Position numbers and translations under genes: made by a program
DNA from: Cerioporus squamosus
Lineage: Eukaryota > Basidiomycota > Agaricomycetes > Polyporales > Polyporaceae
Assembly: GCA_022592435.1 (NCBI GenBank)
Contig: JABYQS010000012.1
Location: 62,001-126,000 of the forward strand
Reading direction: 5' to 3'
Length of the DNA stretch: 64,000 nt
Shown here: positions 22,384 through 33,194 of the stretch, piece after piece
Layout: each line of letters begins with the position of its first letter
Numbering within the stretch: position 1 is the stretch's first letter
The notes under the pieces: generated by a model
What the model was told of the DNA's origin: nothing
Database searches by the model: none
What the model saw: the letters and a program-made list of their open reading frames with translations, nothing else

Positions 22384-23161
22384 ATGTTGACCATGGAGCC
22401 CCCGACTACGCTCATCAACACTCTTTATAGTTTCTCTTTCACAACGTCGCTGCTGGCCAGTGATCTTTCTACTGCCGCGCCCAGCTATCAAGCCTATCTT
22501 GACGCCGCTGCCAAATTCAAGAAGGAAGTGGACAACGCTCATGCGTTGTTCAGGATCGCCATCGAGTCGGCTCGCAACGAAGCCCAGGGTGCGAAGGAGG
22601 AGCAGGAGGACAAGGAGAATGTATGCGACAAGGGTGATGTCGACGCCGATGCCGGTACGTTCACGACTTATACTCTTTGCACCCCTCCTTACCCTCAGCC
22701 GTTCCAGGGTCCCCCAAGAGGAAGCTCGTTATCTGGTCGGAGCACATTGCCCACGCCGTGGAGACGCGGCTTCAGAACCGGATTGTCCCAAACATCCAGC
22801 GGGGGTTCCAAGCGTACCTCGAGACCCAGATCGTTCCTGACCTGGAAGATCGAGTACTCACGAAACTCAAGCACGAGCTGGGCAACCAGCCCCCATCCGA
22901 GGTTATGTCACAAGATGCTGCTCTCCACGATGAAGTGACCCTCACACTTGAGCCCCCTCCCTACGCCGCGCATGAAGACGCAGCCACCTCTGAAACGCCC
23001 CTAGGCAAGCGGAGCCGCTCAGAGTCTTCTCAAGTCCCTGGTGACCAACCGGGTACGTTCTCCTTGTCGCTCTTAGCCTACACACTGACAATGAAGGCAT
23101 TGACAGTGGCCGACAAGCGGAAGCGACTTCAGTAGCGCAGTTCAACGGTGCAGTGGGCTGA
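22384..23161 (+). CDS. Small three-exon protein divergent to the transposase, function unknown
   Basis: ATG 22384 (MLTMEPPTTLINTLYS) leads to a helical N-terminus with AAPSYQAYLDAAAKFKKEVD and an acidic linker. Introns at 22655-22707 and 23053-23096 have GTACGT donors and AG acceptors and join in frame, giving SPKRKLVIWSEHIAHAVETR and, at the end, a basic KRSRSES patch. The stop is TGA 23159-23161. The protein is about 225 residues and largely helical, with coiled-coil potential near residues 130-160. It sits about 490 bp from and divergent to the transposase start, so it may be an accessory gene of the same element. No known domain recognised. Confidence 0.6.
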
Positions 23162-23720
23162 CTACTGTCCACGCATTCTAATCGTTGTCACTCGTTTTGT
23201 ACACAATGAATTGTCCTGCCTGACTGGGAGCCCCCTACAACCCCTCCAGTGGCACGACCACAGCTACGACACCGGTGAGCACGACGCACAGTACGACGTG
23301 CACGACGCGCACGGACGCAAGCACTAGCGTTGCGTGCAGCTTGCCGAGCGGGTGCACGACGAGCAGCACTGCGTGCACGACGAGCAGGAGCGCGTGGGCC
23401 GCGCGCGCGATATGTACGGGCGCGAGCACAACACAGAGGGAGGGGGAGCACGCCCAATAGACAGAGAGGTGGCGGGGGAAAGCACAGACAGCACACGACA
23501 TGAGCCGGCGTAGGTGTCGCTTCAGCGCCATGTTGTGGTACCCAGTTGGGACAGGTGCACGTCGAGTGCACTCGTCCGAATTGGGAACCACAAGAAGACG
23601 CGTCGGGGTGAAGGGGAAACGATGCGTCGGGGTGACGCGTGCGTAGGACGGGGTGACGCGTTTTACCAGATTACTCACCTCATATGCGTCCCTCAACCCC
23701 ACAGTGCAATCCTCCATAGT

Positions 23721-23817
23721 ACCGACGCGACACTGACGCGAGACCGCTGAGACACCGACGCGACACTGACGCGAGACCGCTGAGACACCGACGCGACACT
23801 GACGCGAGACCGCTGAG
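23721..23817. repeat. Minisatellite, three 33-bp units
   Basis: The unit starts ACCGACGCGACACTGACGCG and recurs at 23721, 23754 and 23787 without visible differences; the last unit lacks its final two bases. Being a multiple of three, it reads as a repeated 11-residue peptide on the minus strand, but no gene context supports translation. Confidence 0.9.
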
Positions 23818-24350
23818 TTTCCGGCGTGTATTATGGCTGAGCATCTCCGAGTCTTCAAGTGGTCCTATCGAGCGACTTGGATTGCCAAAGGGAGGGAAGC
23901 CTACTACAGATGTGAGCTGCGAGAGCTTGGAATGACAGGCATAGAATATACAAGCGAGCTGGGTATGTGTAGCAAGGTCGCGGCCAGAGCAGGAGAGAGG
24001 TAAAGAGAGAGGAATTGGCGGCAAGGTCGAACTGCTCAGCGCTTCGCTGCATCACGGGGGCGCGTCTGTGCGCGTTTACCAAGTTATTACCTTATCGTTA
24101 TGAAACGTCAGTAAATACTCAGCTTGTCTTGGGACCACTTTGCAAGCCCATCGTAACCACTCAATATATTTTCATGTGGCTGCTACGAAATTGCTAGGTA
24201 CACAACAGTACTATGGGATTGCAGGTTTCCCAAGAGTAGCCATGTCCTCACAATGGGATCGTAAGCAATTGCAAGCCCATTTTGGTACTTGCAGCCAGGG
24301 AAATCCCTTGGCGCCTTGCGACTTCCGCGCCGATTCTGTGATGCATATGC

Positions 24351-24571
24351 GCATGGGCGCGAACTCAAGGTGAGCTGGTGTACCGGATCCCTTGGTCATC
24401 AGACAACATGTTGTTCAACTCCATCTAGTTGCCTAGTTGCGCCCATGTTATTTAGGTTCGGGATGCGAGATACATGCTCATCGAGGCACTGACCGCCCCA
24501 CGAGGCTCGCGGTCTTCGCTTCGGTCGCCTGCGCATTGTATGGCATGGGCGCGAACTCAAGGTGAGCTGGT
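24351..24571. repeat. 29-bp direct repeat pair, 192 bp apart
   Basis: GCATGGGCGCGAACTCAAGG and the following nine bases (ending GCTGGT) occur at 24351-24379 and again at 24543-24571. The intervening sequence is not repeated. Confidence 0.85.
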
Positions 24572-24913
24572 ATTCATGTTCGCTGTACCTTGGCCATGGC
24601 TGACCATTCATATCACCTTCAGATTGGTCCATTTGCGACTGCGCGATTGGCTGCAACCCCCATTTAGGCCTCACAACATAGTTCAGTCTGAGTCCAAGCG
24701 ACGGTGAGTGTTCGCAAACAGGACCGCCTCGTGCTCGCACGACGCTTCTATCTGACTGGATGCGATCGGGTTGGATGCGTCAAGATGGTCGGCATCCTGC
24801 ATGCTGACCATACGGTCGTACACGATATACCTAAGGGCTGGTTGTGCCATGGATGGCATCGCAATACCCCTCGCCCCCTCGGCAAAGTGAGGGACTTCAA
24901 CTTCAACTTCAAC

Positions 24914-26680
24914 ATGTCCTCCGACGCAGATGCCGCTGCTGCTGCCACAATCGAGGTATACGACACCCTGCACGTTGCATAGTGCCAGGTCAGCTCGTCA
25001 CGGATAGCGCTTGCTCATGCCGGCGTCACCAGCTATACCAGCAACTACTGCATTGTGGCAGCCGTGGGTGCGTTCACTCCATTTCGAGCGCCGCAATGAC
25101 ATCCTTTCCAAGTTAACGCTTTCTGTCTCCTTAGTTGTCTTCATTTTTGACGCCTTCATCACGTTTGATCGAGATATGGCGTGCTTCTGGAACACCAAGT
25201 GGACCGGAGCGTCACTCTTGTTCTTCGCGAACAAATGGATCTCTATAACGCTCTATGTCTTGAATTTGATCGACTTGGCATCTTTCGTTCGGATAAGGTA
25301 CGTAGTCTCAGCCTTCCGTGCCATAGCAAAGTCTGACCGGAATCAGAGGTTGGTGCGGCCTAGTAGCCTCGCATAAATTGAAGCAGTGCGGGATGACTGT
25401 TGACATCCGCAGTTGTTCCTTGTTTTTGCTGGCGGCGTATCCAGTAGTCGTATTGCAGGTCGTTCCTGGGGCAGGTGAGTCACGCTCCCAGTCCGTAGGA
25501 GTCCTTGTCTGACACTTCAATGAGTCTTCTCCGCTCTCCGTGCATTTGTCTTGAGCAGGAGCAAGCCAATCGGACTCATAGTCCTTGGTTTGTCTCTGGC
25601 GCCAGTGGGTGCTAACCTGGTGAGTAAATCAAGATTTGTAACGAGTGGACAGATGCAGATCGGACGATGATACAGGTTGTATTATGGCTATCACTTCTCT
25701 GGAGAGATCTCCCCGCCGTTCGGATGCTTCGAGACAAACAGCATCAGTGTCGCACTCGCCCTTAGGTTTGTCGTTCAATGCCAACCACTGACATCTACAT
25801 CGGTACTGATCAAGTTGTTGTACAAGGCGTAGGTTATTCAACAATCATATGCGAAGCGCACGCTCATCCACAGACTCCCGCAGTCGTGATCATATCTCGA
25901 GTGCCGCTCATCACTGCCGACATCCTACTCATCTATATCACTTGGACAAAGCTGAGCAGTTGGGCCGCCTTGAGGGATATCCGATTCTCCAAGAGACTTT
26001 CGCTATCGGATATCCTCTTTCACGGTGGTATGTCTCTAGAAGTAATGTGCCCACCGAAACATTTACTGATGCCTGATTCCGCGGACAGGAACCATATATT
26101 TCATGTATGTCCAGAAGCAAAAGGCCGTGGAACCCCATCTGACTCTTGATTATGACGGGAATCACTAGTGTTCTGTTCGCTATGAATGTTCTACACCTCG
26201 TCTGCACTGCGACTGCGGTAAGCCACATGACCTGTCCACTGGTGCTTCTCAAATCTGCATGTCCAATGACATGCTCCTCTCCACAGGTTGCAACCAATGA
26301 CAGTGGCGGGTATAGTGTCGTTAGCGTATTCATCGGCCCGTAAGTGTTCCACCATCCTGTGACTATTTGTCCTCACCAATTCTGGTAGCATCACCGCCAT
26401 CCTCATCTCGCGCTTCCTCCTCGCACTGCAAGAAGCGAGCCAGGCAGTTGTCGGACTCGACCGCGACGATCCGTTGCATTCGTCGAGGAACCCTTGGGAC
26501 AGCACACCATCCTTCATATCGTCCCTTGGAGGCTTCATCAATCCAGACCTTTCGGCGCGGTCTGACGACGATGGCTTTGAGATGGAGTTGCAAGTTCCCT
26601 CGCCCCCAGAGGCCGGGGAAGAGGAAGAAGGCCGGGCTCAGGCCGAGTCTCAGGCCGCTGTGTCGTCGTCTTCCGCGTAG
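24914..26680 (+). CDS. DUF6533-type multi-pass membrane protein
   Basis: A series of short exons on the plus strand. ATG 24914 (MSSDADAAAAATIE) is followed by an exon with TSYTSNYCIVAAV and then FDAFITFDRDMACFWNTKWT and GASLLFFANKWISITLYVLN. The aromatic, charged DRDMACFW and WTGASLLFF signature is that of the basidiomycete DUF6533 domain. Further hydrophobic exons follow (FSALRAFVLSRSKPIGLIVL near 25530, VVIISRVPLITADILLIYIT near 25885, VLFAMNVLHLVCTATAVATN near 26170). The final exon from about 26391 carries ITAILISRFLLALQEASQ and an acidic Ser-rich cytosolic tail, ending at TAG 26678-26680. About seven helices are expected, resembling a seven-helix receptor-like protein of unknown ligand. 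The first intron would be unusually short, so the exact start is uncertain. Confidence 0.75.
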
Positions 26681-27199
26681 TAGTCTCTCGGCAGGGATCG
26701 AGTTTGACCGTCGCCATGCGTACCCTAGATGCGTTCAGTCCGTTTGTCTATACTTATTTACTCCGTCGTCGGTGCATCGTCTTTCTTGGATATTTAATAT
26801 GACCGAGTAACACTGGGCCTGAACTGTCATGGCGTTTTCTTCCTAGTATCTACAAGTGCCAGCAACAATCTCCCTCTTCCTCTCTACTTCAGGACGGTAC
26901 GCGGCGCACCGTGGAAGCACACGCATTGGAGTACTATGCATGTCAGAAGAACGTCTAGCATTACTTGGACACTGATATCTATCGAGAAACACTATTCATC
27001 AGAGAGCAACAATACAGTAGTAAGTGACACTAAAACATAGACAGGGCTCCACATCATTGAGTAGACGGCGACAAACAGCACCACAGCACTTCAAGAACAT
27101 TCGTTGCAAGGAAAGCATCAGCAGAAGTTCCACAAGCATCCACACGTCAGCTAGCTCCGAGCCTCGAGGTGTGGTACGAGGCGGAAACTATAGGTGCGA
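26681..27199. other. Convergent intergenic region
   Basis: Lies between the ends of the DUF6533 gene (plus) and kinase-like gene 1 (minus). It must hold both 3' ends. No gene or repeat seen. Confidence 0.5.
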
Positions 27200-29152
27200 C
27201 TAGAACCCAAAGTCCTCAATGAGCAGCTCGCTCCGGGCTCGCGCGACCTCGTCCCCAATCCGCCTCGCGAACTCGAACCGCCGCTTCTCGACGTCGCCGC
27301 CCTCCTTGAGCTCCCACTCCCAGCACTTCCCGCGCCCAAAGTCGATGATGCGGAAGCTCGGGGTGTCGTACGAGCGCTGCTCCGGGGGCGCCGTGAGCGG
27401 GCCCGGCTGGCACATGATGTTGCGCACGTAGAACGAGCCCTGCACGATGTCCATGTGGTGCAGGCGCAGGATGAGCGAGAAACACTCGGTCCTGGGCGCA
27501 TGTCAGTACAATGCAAGACGGAAGACGGAAGATAAAAGATGACGCGCGCACCTCTGGTCGGCGGTGAACTTGGACGGCTCGACTGGATTGCCGCACTCCT
27601 CCATGAGCAGGATCGGGGACGGCCACTCGACTCTGCAGGGTTGCTCCTCGCTGCAGTTCTTGTGCTCGTTCAGCTGGACCTTGCCCTTGTCGTCGACCGG
27701 GAGGTAGTACCCGTAGAACTTTGGCGCGATCGCGCTCACGGGCACCGGGAAGCGACACTGAGGCACGACGTTGTACCCACACCAGTCCTCCTGCGTGTGC
27801 TTGGGCAGCGAGTCGTACACGTGCGCCTCGTTGTGCAGCAGTCCGTGCGCGGTGCAGCGGTCGTACGCGAGCTTCGCGGCCACGGTGACCTGGCCGGATT
27901 GGGAGCGCGCGTAGAGCGGAGCGGGAAGCGTGAGCGGCGCGCGATAGACGAACGAGTGGTTTCCGGTGCCGAATCGGTTGGTCTTGTTCAGGTAAAGCTG
28001 CGCGACCTTCTCCTTCTTCGGAGAGTCACTGTTCTCTTCGTCCTTGGCCGGGGCTGGGTAGAAGCGCTTGTATTTGATAGGCTCGATGTCCGAACGACCC
28101 GTCTTTCTCGCGTTCGTCACGTTGTTCGGGTCGTGCACCATGAGGATATCGGGGAGATGTTCCTCGGGGATGAATTCCTCCAGCTTCGGTAGATCATCTG
28201 CCAAGAACGGGTTGCGAGGAAGCGGGAGGCTTGTCGCCCTGGCAGGAGGCGCCTCCGCCGCAGAGGTCGCTCCACCACTCGAGGAGACGCTGCCTTCGAC
28301 GTGAGCAGCAGAATCCTCTGTGGACACTACAGAAGCATCTTCCGCCATCGCGACATCGTCTTCTGTAGACGTACTCGCAGTCTCCTGCGAGCTGTCCACG
28401 GGAGACGCGTCAGACGCAGAAGCAGCCGAGTCGGCAGCGTTGTCTTTGGTGGCGTCATCCACATCGCTGGGAGGCGCGTAGAAGATGATGCCAGTAGCAT
28501 CAGGAACAATGTGGACGTGCCCAGTGATGGCGATAGCGTGTGCAATGAAAGGTTGCGGGTCACAGACTCGGTTGAGGAGCGCCTTGAAGTGCTCGCACCA
28601 GACGTAGTCGTAGAACTCGCCTTGTGGGTTCGCAACGCGCTCCGGACCAGAATTGGAGAGCATCGGCCCAGTGCACTTCTCCTCCGGGTCATGCTCGCAG
28701 TCTCCGAGGAACTTGAGCATCTCCGGCGACAACACCGCATCGGGATCGCGCTTCCACCCCTTGGGTGGCGAGATGCCCCTCCAGTGCTCGTCCTTGCATC
28801 CACGATCGGGCTCGTTGATGTAAGCGTTCTCCGTCGACCTCTCTTTGAGGAACGTCTTGAGCACGGGCCACGGCCGGCGGACGCGCGGCGACGTGAGAGG
28901 CTCATCCCACTGGTGCTCGTCGTGGCCCTCTCCGCCCTCCTTGATCATGCTGCGCGACCACACTGTGAGCGCCTGCGCGCCAGGGATGCGCTGGATCCAG
29001 AAGATGTGGTCGACCTGGTGGCCCCAGACGAAGCCGTTCGGCGTACGCAAGCCCGGCGGCGCGCGGTCGCGGTGGAGGATGGGCGCGTTCGGGCCGCGCT
29101 CCCAAAAGATGCGGATGTCGCGCTCGCGTTTCTCGATGGTCTTCGCAGGCAT
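27200..29152 (-). CDS. Kinase-like (pseudokinase) protein, array member 1
   Basis: Two exons from ATG 29152 (MPAKTIEKRERDIRIFW) to TAG 27200-27202, with a 60-nt GT-AG intron at 27492-27551; about 630 residues. An N-terminal domain of about 200 residues is unique in the array. The kinase-like part has a glycine-loop analogue RFGTGNHSFVYRAPL, the beta-3 lysine in VTVAAKLAYD, the alpha-C Glu in LLHNEAHVYDSL, a hinge-like KFYGYYLPV, and ILLMEECGNPVE. In the C-lobe, HRDxxxxN reads QGSFYVRN, so the catalytic Asp is Ser, while DFG is kept in RIIDFGRGKCW. ATP binding is plausible, phosphotransfer doubtful. Its reading frame is intact. A good TATA box lies about 100 bp upstream. Confidence 0.85.
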
Positions 29153-29249
29153 CCTCGGTGGTCGGTGGTTGCGACAATGTGGGTAAGGGTGACGATGGAG
29201 GTGGTGGGTGCAACCCAAGTTGCAGATGCGCAACACGCGTGGCTAGAAG

Positions 29250-29257
29250 CTTTTATA
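29250..29257 (-). promoter_or_regulatory. TATA box of kinase-like gene 1
   Basis: The minus strand reads TATAAAAG, a consensus match, about 98 bp upstream of the ATG at 29152. Confidence 0.6.
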
Positions 29258-29739
29258 GGGTCACGAGAGTGGCGAGAGATCTACATGGCCGATCAAGCAT
29301 ACCGTTGTCCTCTTTGGTCAGGGTGTTGCCGCACGGGCCGAGTGGCTCATCAGTTCCGCACAAAGCTCCCTGCCTAGCAAGCTAGAAGGTACTCGGGGTG
29401 GGAACGTGGTGTGTCTAGGCCATGGTGTGTGATGCATGCTCGGTCGCCGTGGTAGGAGACAAAAGAGGAACAGTCTTATTGATGTCCGAATATGTCTGGC
29501 TGGCACAGCCACTTCGCTTAACCATGACTCATGCTGTCGAATCGAGGAGGAACACGAAGTTATGAAACTGTTCACGGCATAATTAGTTTGTCAGAGGTAA
29601 CAAAATCCATGTGTGCAGGCGTCCCAATATACTACAGCTATTCTACATCTATTCTACAAATGCGAGGAGATACAAGTACAATGCTATGCACGCGACTCCT
29701 CGTCCTATGTACAGAATCCTTCCAGGAACAAAAGTCGCC

Positions 29740-30992
29740 TCACTCCTCGTCCTCGCCCGAGGCATTGACCATGCCCAACTCTTGCATCGCGATGAGCACG
29801 TCGTTCTGCCGCCCCTTGACATACGCACGCCTGGCTCCCTGCGGACTCTCCATGACCTGCGGGTGGTACGCACCACGCCACCGTCCAAGACTAATGAGCC
29901 GGAAGCTCGGAGTATCCATCGAGCGTTTCTCGGCAGGGAGCGACAACGGGCCCGGTTGGACGAGCATGTTCGACGCACGGGCGTGCCCGTGCGAGAAGCC
30001 CAAGCAGTGCATGCGTTCGACGAGCTGCAGACATTGCTCACTGAGACGTCGAAGCGAATGAGTGAGCTGAGGAACAACGTGTGAAAACGAGGACGTATGA
30101 CGTACCGGTGCTCAGAAGACATGCTGACTGGGTCAATGCGCCGACCACAGTCCTCCATGAGCAGGATGGACTTCGGCCAATGAGAGACGTCGCAGTCGGC
30201 GTTCTGGAAGTCCTCGCACTCCCGGTGGCTTCGCGCCAACGAACGCATCGTGGCTGGGTCGATGGGCACGTAGAACCCGTAGAACTTGGGAGTGATCGCG
30301 GGGACCGTCTCCCGAGGCGCAGATGACTTCGGGTTCATCACTACACCCCATCCCGGGAAGCAGCGCGGGCGCAGCGCGGGGCGGTGGTTGACGAGTGGCG
30401 TGTCCGGGCCCATAGCCCAAGGATGAGGGTCGGAGTCGTCGAAGAACTGCTCTGGAAACGTGGCGTATCCCCTTGCTTCTTCCCGCAGGAGATGATGAGA
30501 ACGGCAGGAGTTGTTGGCGACCTTGGCAGCCACCACGACGGACTTGCGCGGATCGCCCTTGGGCCCGAGCGTCGCGAAGAGTGGCGCTCGGTACACGGAA
30601 GAGCGGCGGCCGTTCTCGATGCGGTTGGCGGCGTCGAGGAACAGGGCAGCTCTGCGAGGAGTCTTCCTCAGTATCCCCTCGGCCTTGGGATATGCGCGTT
30701 TATAGTAGACCGGGGTGCGACCGACGCCGCCCGGGCATAGGTTGGTGATATCTCCTTTGTCATAGACGGCGAGGATATCCGGGAGGTTCTCGAGGCTGAC
30801 AAACGTCTCGAGCTTCGGGATGCCGTCCACGGAGAAGGGATTCTGGTGGTTGACTGGGCTCTTGGGGACAGTTGGAGACTTCACGAGTGTGATGGGCATG
30901 GATACGACATTGTCCTTGCCACAGTCCGAGTCGGACGGGGAAGACGGGGCGTCGTCGATGGGCAAGGTGGGCGTGATCGTGATGGCAGGCAT
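29740..30992 (-). CDS. Kinase-like (pseudokinase) protein, array member 2
   Basis: Two exons from ATG 30992 (MPAITITPTLPIDDAPS) to TGA 29740-29742, with an intron at 30041-30105 in the position of the intron of member 1. About 395 residues. It shares PKLETFVSLENLPDILAVYD, RIENGRRSSVYRAPL, the beta-3 lysine in VVVAAKVANNS, the alpha-C Glu in LLREEARGYATF, PKFYGFYVPID and SILLMEDCGRRIDP. In the C-lobe the catalytic loop reads HGHARASN, so the Asp is His, and the DFG position reads SLG in FRLISLGRWRG, so the metal-binding Asp is lost as well. It is predicted to be catalytically dead. It lacks the N-terminal extension of member 1, which begins about 590 bp further left on the same strand. Confidence 0.85.
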
Positions 30993-31595
30993 CTTGAAGG
31001 ATGAAAAGTAGGTGGCGAGAAGTGCAGTGAGATGTGCGATGGTGGTGGTGGTGCAACGGAGGCGAACAGCTGAGTAAAGGCGGGGGACGATGACGAAAGT
31101 GCTGGTGGTTAGGGCTGGTTTGAGTGACGATAGCCCTGAATATTCGAGAGTCAAACAGTCAGAGCCATGCGCTCACTTCAAGAGGAGCATAGTATCCAGA
31201 CGGGTACTCACAGGTTGATACGTGCGTCGATGGGCGACGCGAGACAGCAGGAGGTGGTGGTCGAGAACAAAGATGAATCGATCAACAAGCGCCCATCTCG
31301 CGTCCCCTAACATGTGCCGTGCATCCCAAACAAAGGACCGTTGATCTCCGTGCCGCGTCCGTTCCGCCTCTGCACACAATCCATTTGGCATAAACAGGAC
31401 ATCGCATTTGTTGGCATACGGGCATTACATGGCATGAGTTACGTGTCAAGATCCGAACATAAGTATGAGTCATCCGAAACAGAGCGCTGGAGTAGCCGAG
31501 GCGTGGTAGATAAGTATGTGCAGTAAGAGAGCAGGAGAAAGCGAGTAACGAGTAGCGCGATAGAAGAAATTCGAGGTATGTCTACAAAATGGAAG
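30993..31595. other. Spacer between array members 2 and 3
   Basis: No separate gene. If the GTAAGT at the end of member 3 is used as a donor, an extra 3' exon of member 3 could lie at about 31500-31580 (acceptor TTTTGTAG). Otherwise nothing is visible. Confidence 0.4.
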
Positions 31596-33194
31596 TCAGT
31601 AAGAGATAGACGAGAGCACGTCGAGTAACACGATAGAACACAGGCAGAAACCGACAGCGAAGACGATCCAGAAAGCAGTGGCTGTGTCCGGCGCCCCACT
31701 ACTTACGCAGTTGGCGGAGGAAGGCGCCAGCGCGGCGCTGACCGCGAGGTCATCCTTATCGCAGAGCACCTCGAACTCAGCCCAGAGGTCCTCGTCTTTG
31801 GTATTGGGCATCCCGCTACCCACCCCGAACCCAACCACCCGATAGCTCGGGAAGGCCCAAGAGCGCCGTTCGGGCGGGACAGTCAGCGGCCCCGGCTGCA
31901 CAAGGAACTTCGAGGGCGCGATGCCCTGATGGACAAACGCGACGTCATGGAGGAACTTCATGGGCAAGGCGCAGAGCTCCCTGTCAGAGAAGGTAGTCAG
32001 AGGCAGATCATAAGGCGAGCAAGAGGAGAGAGACGACGCACTTGTCTTGAACGGACATCATGTCAACGTCCACGGGTTCGCCGCAGTCCTCGGTGAGAAG
32101 GATCGGCCGGGCCCAGTTGGTCCTGCAGATTCCCAAGGCACCACACGTCGGGTGGCAAGAAGCTTGTCGACGTGCACGGGCAGGTAATACCCGTAGAACT
32201 TGGGGACCACGGGGGGAATGATGATGCTCTTGGGCATCATGCTGTCGTTCTCCCCCTCCGGGATGGGGGCCAGTTCGTCGAAGAGGTCGCGACATCCTTC
32301 ACGACCTTCACGACCTTGCGCAAGATCCTCTTGAACTTTCCCCCCTTCTTCGGCGCCTTTCCCTTGGGGACGACCGGCTCGCTAGCAGCAGCGGACGGCT
32401 CGTCGTCGTTGTCAGGAATGAACCGGAAGTATTCCGAGATGTAAGGGGGAAAGGCCTCGTACACAAAGGCCTCGTGATGAACACGGTGATGGGCGCCGCA
32501 AGTGTCCTGCGGGAACTTCGCGACGACCTTGTCGCACTTGCCGTCGAAGGTGAAGGCCGCGCGCTTGACGGTGGAGTGAGATGTATGGATGTCGGCGGAC
32601 GAAGGGGAGAGGTGAAGGATTGCGGCGTCGCAGAGAGGGTGGCAGATACCTTCCGTCGGGACGTAGAACCTGTCCCCGTCCTCGGTGACCCTCGCATAAA
32701 CCCTTTTGTAATAAGAAGGCACAGTGGAGCCGTGCTCGTATACGACGAGCTGGTCCGGGAGCTGATCGAAAGCGATGAGAGTCTCGAGGGGACCGAGGTC
32801 TTCGAAGAATTCGACAGTGCGGTTGGAGGTGATATTCGCGATGGCGGTTTCGTACTGGAGGAGACGGCGAGGAGGGAAAGGTGTAAGAGATGATGTGCGC
32901 GAGGCTTCGGGGTAATTGTTGAACCTGAACACTCACCGTGTCTATACCAGCATTGGTGGTTTGGGGGAAACCGGGCGGTGGTTTAGCACAGGATGGCGTT
33001 GACTCGGTGGAGTAACCCTCATCGGTGTTCGGAGAGCTTTCCGCCGACAGAGTCTTTTGCAGGTGGAGCGGGAACCCGGTCGATAGAGGCGGGAGCACTC
33101 TACCCACCGGGGCCTCGAAGGCCCCAGGGTAAGGCGTCTTCGGCGCGGGACTCTTAGAAGTCCATGGGAAACCAGCAGACGGTGCGGAGTCCAT
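31596..33194 (-). CDS. Kinase-like (pseudokinase) protein, array member 3, with two apparent -1 frameshifts
   Basis: Starts at ATG 33194 (MDSAPSAGFPWTSK); a GTGAGT intron near 32850-32935 joins NAGIDT to YETAIANITSNRT. It keeps LPDQLVVYEHGS, a beta-3 lysine in DKVVAKFPQDT, the alpha-C Glu in HHEAFVYEAF, PKFYGYYLPVHVD and PILLTEDCGEPVD, but has no recognisable glycine loop. The catalytic loop reads HQGIAPSK (Asp to Gly, Asn to Lys) and DFG reads GFG, so it is the most degraded member that keeps both lobes. Two single-base losses (near 32289 between KDV and RDL, and near 32160 before CHPTCGA) would be healed by one extra C in short C runs. After PSSANC the frame either runs into a hydrophobic, membrane-like tail or is spliced at a GTAAGT. 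Confidence 0.7.

Larger units (their letters stand above)
23162..24913. other. Gene-poor, CpG-rich and repeat-bearing spacer
   Basis: No convincing gene. From 23270 to 23420 it is dense in CACGACG-type words. Further right are a 33-bp minisatellite (23721-23817) and a 29-bp direct repeat (24351 and 24543). Probably the flank of the Plavaka element or decayed repeat DNA. Confidence 0.45.

Noticed and set aside
23721..23817. CRISPR-like array
   Set aside because: The units abut with no unique spacers and the genome is eukaryotic.
23235..23858. A 207-codon minus-strand frame over the minisatellite
   Set aside because: Its repeated peptide simply follows the 33-bp unit and its hydrophobic end follows the CACGACG words; there is no start context or domain.
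28301..29377. A 358-codon plus-strand frame over kinase-like gene 1
   Set aside because: It is the antisense of the conserved exon and has Arg/Val-biased composition; the minus strand carries the shared motifs.
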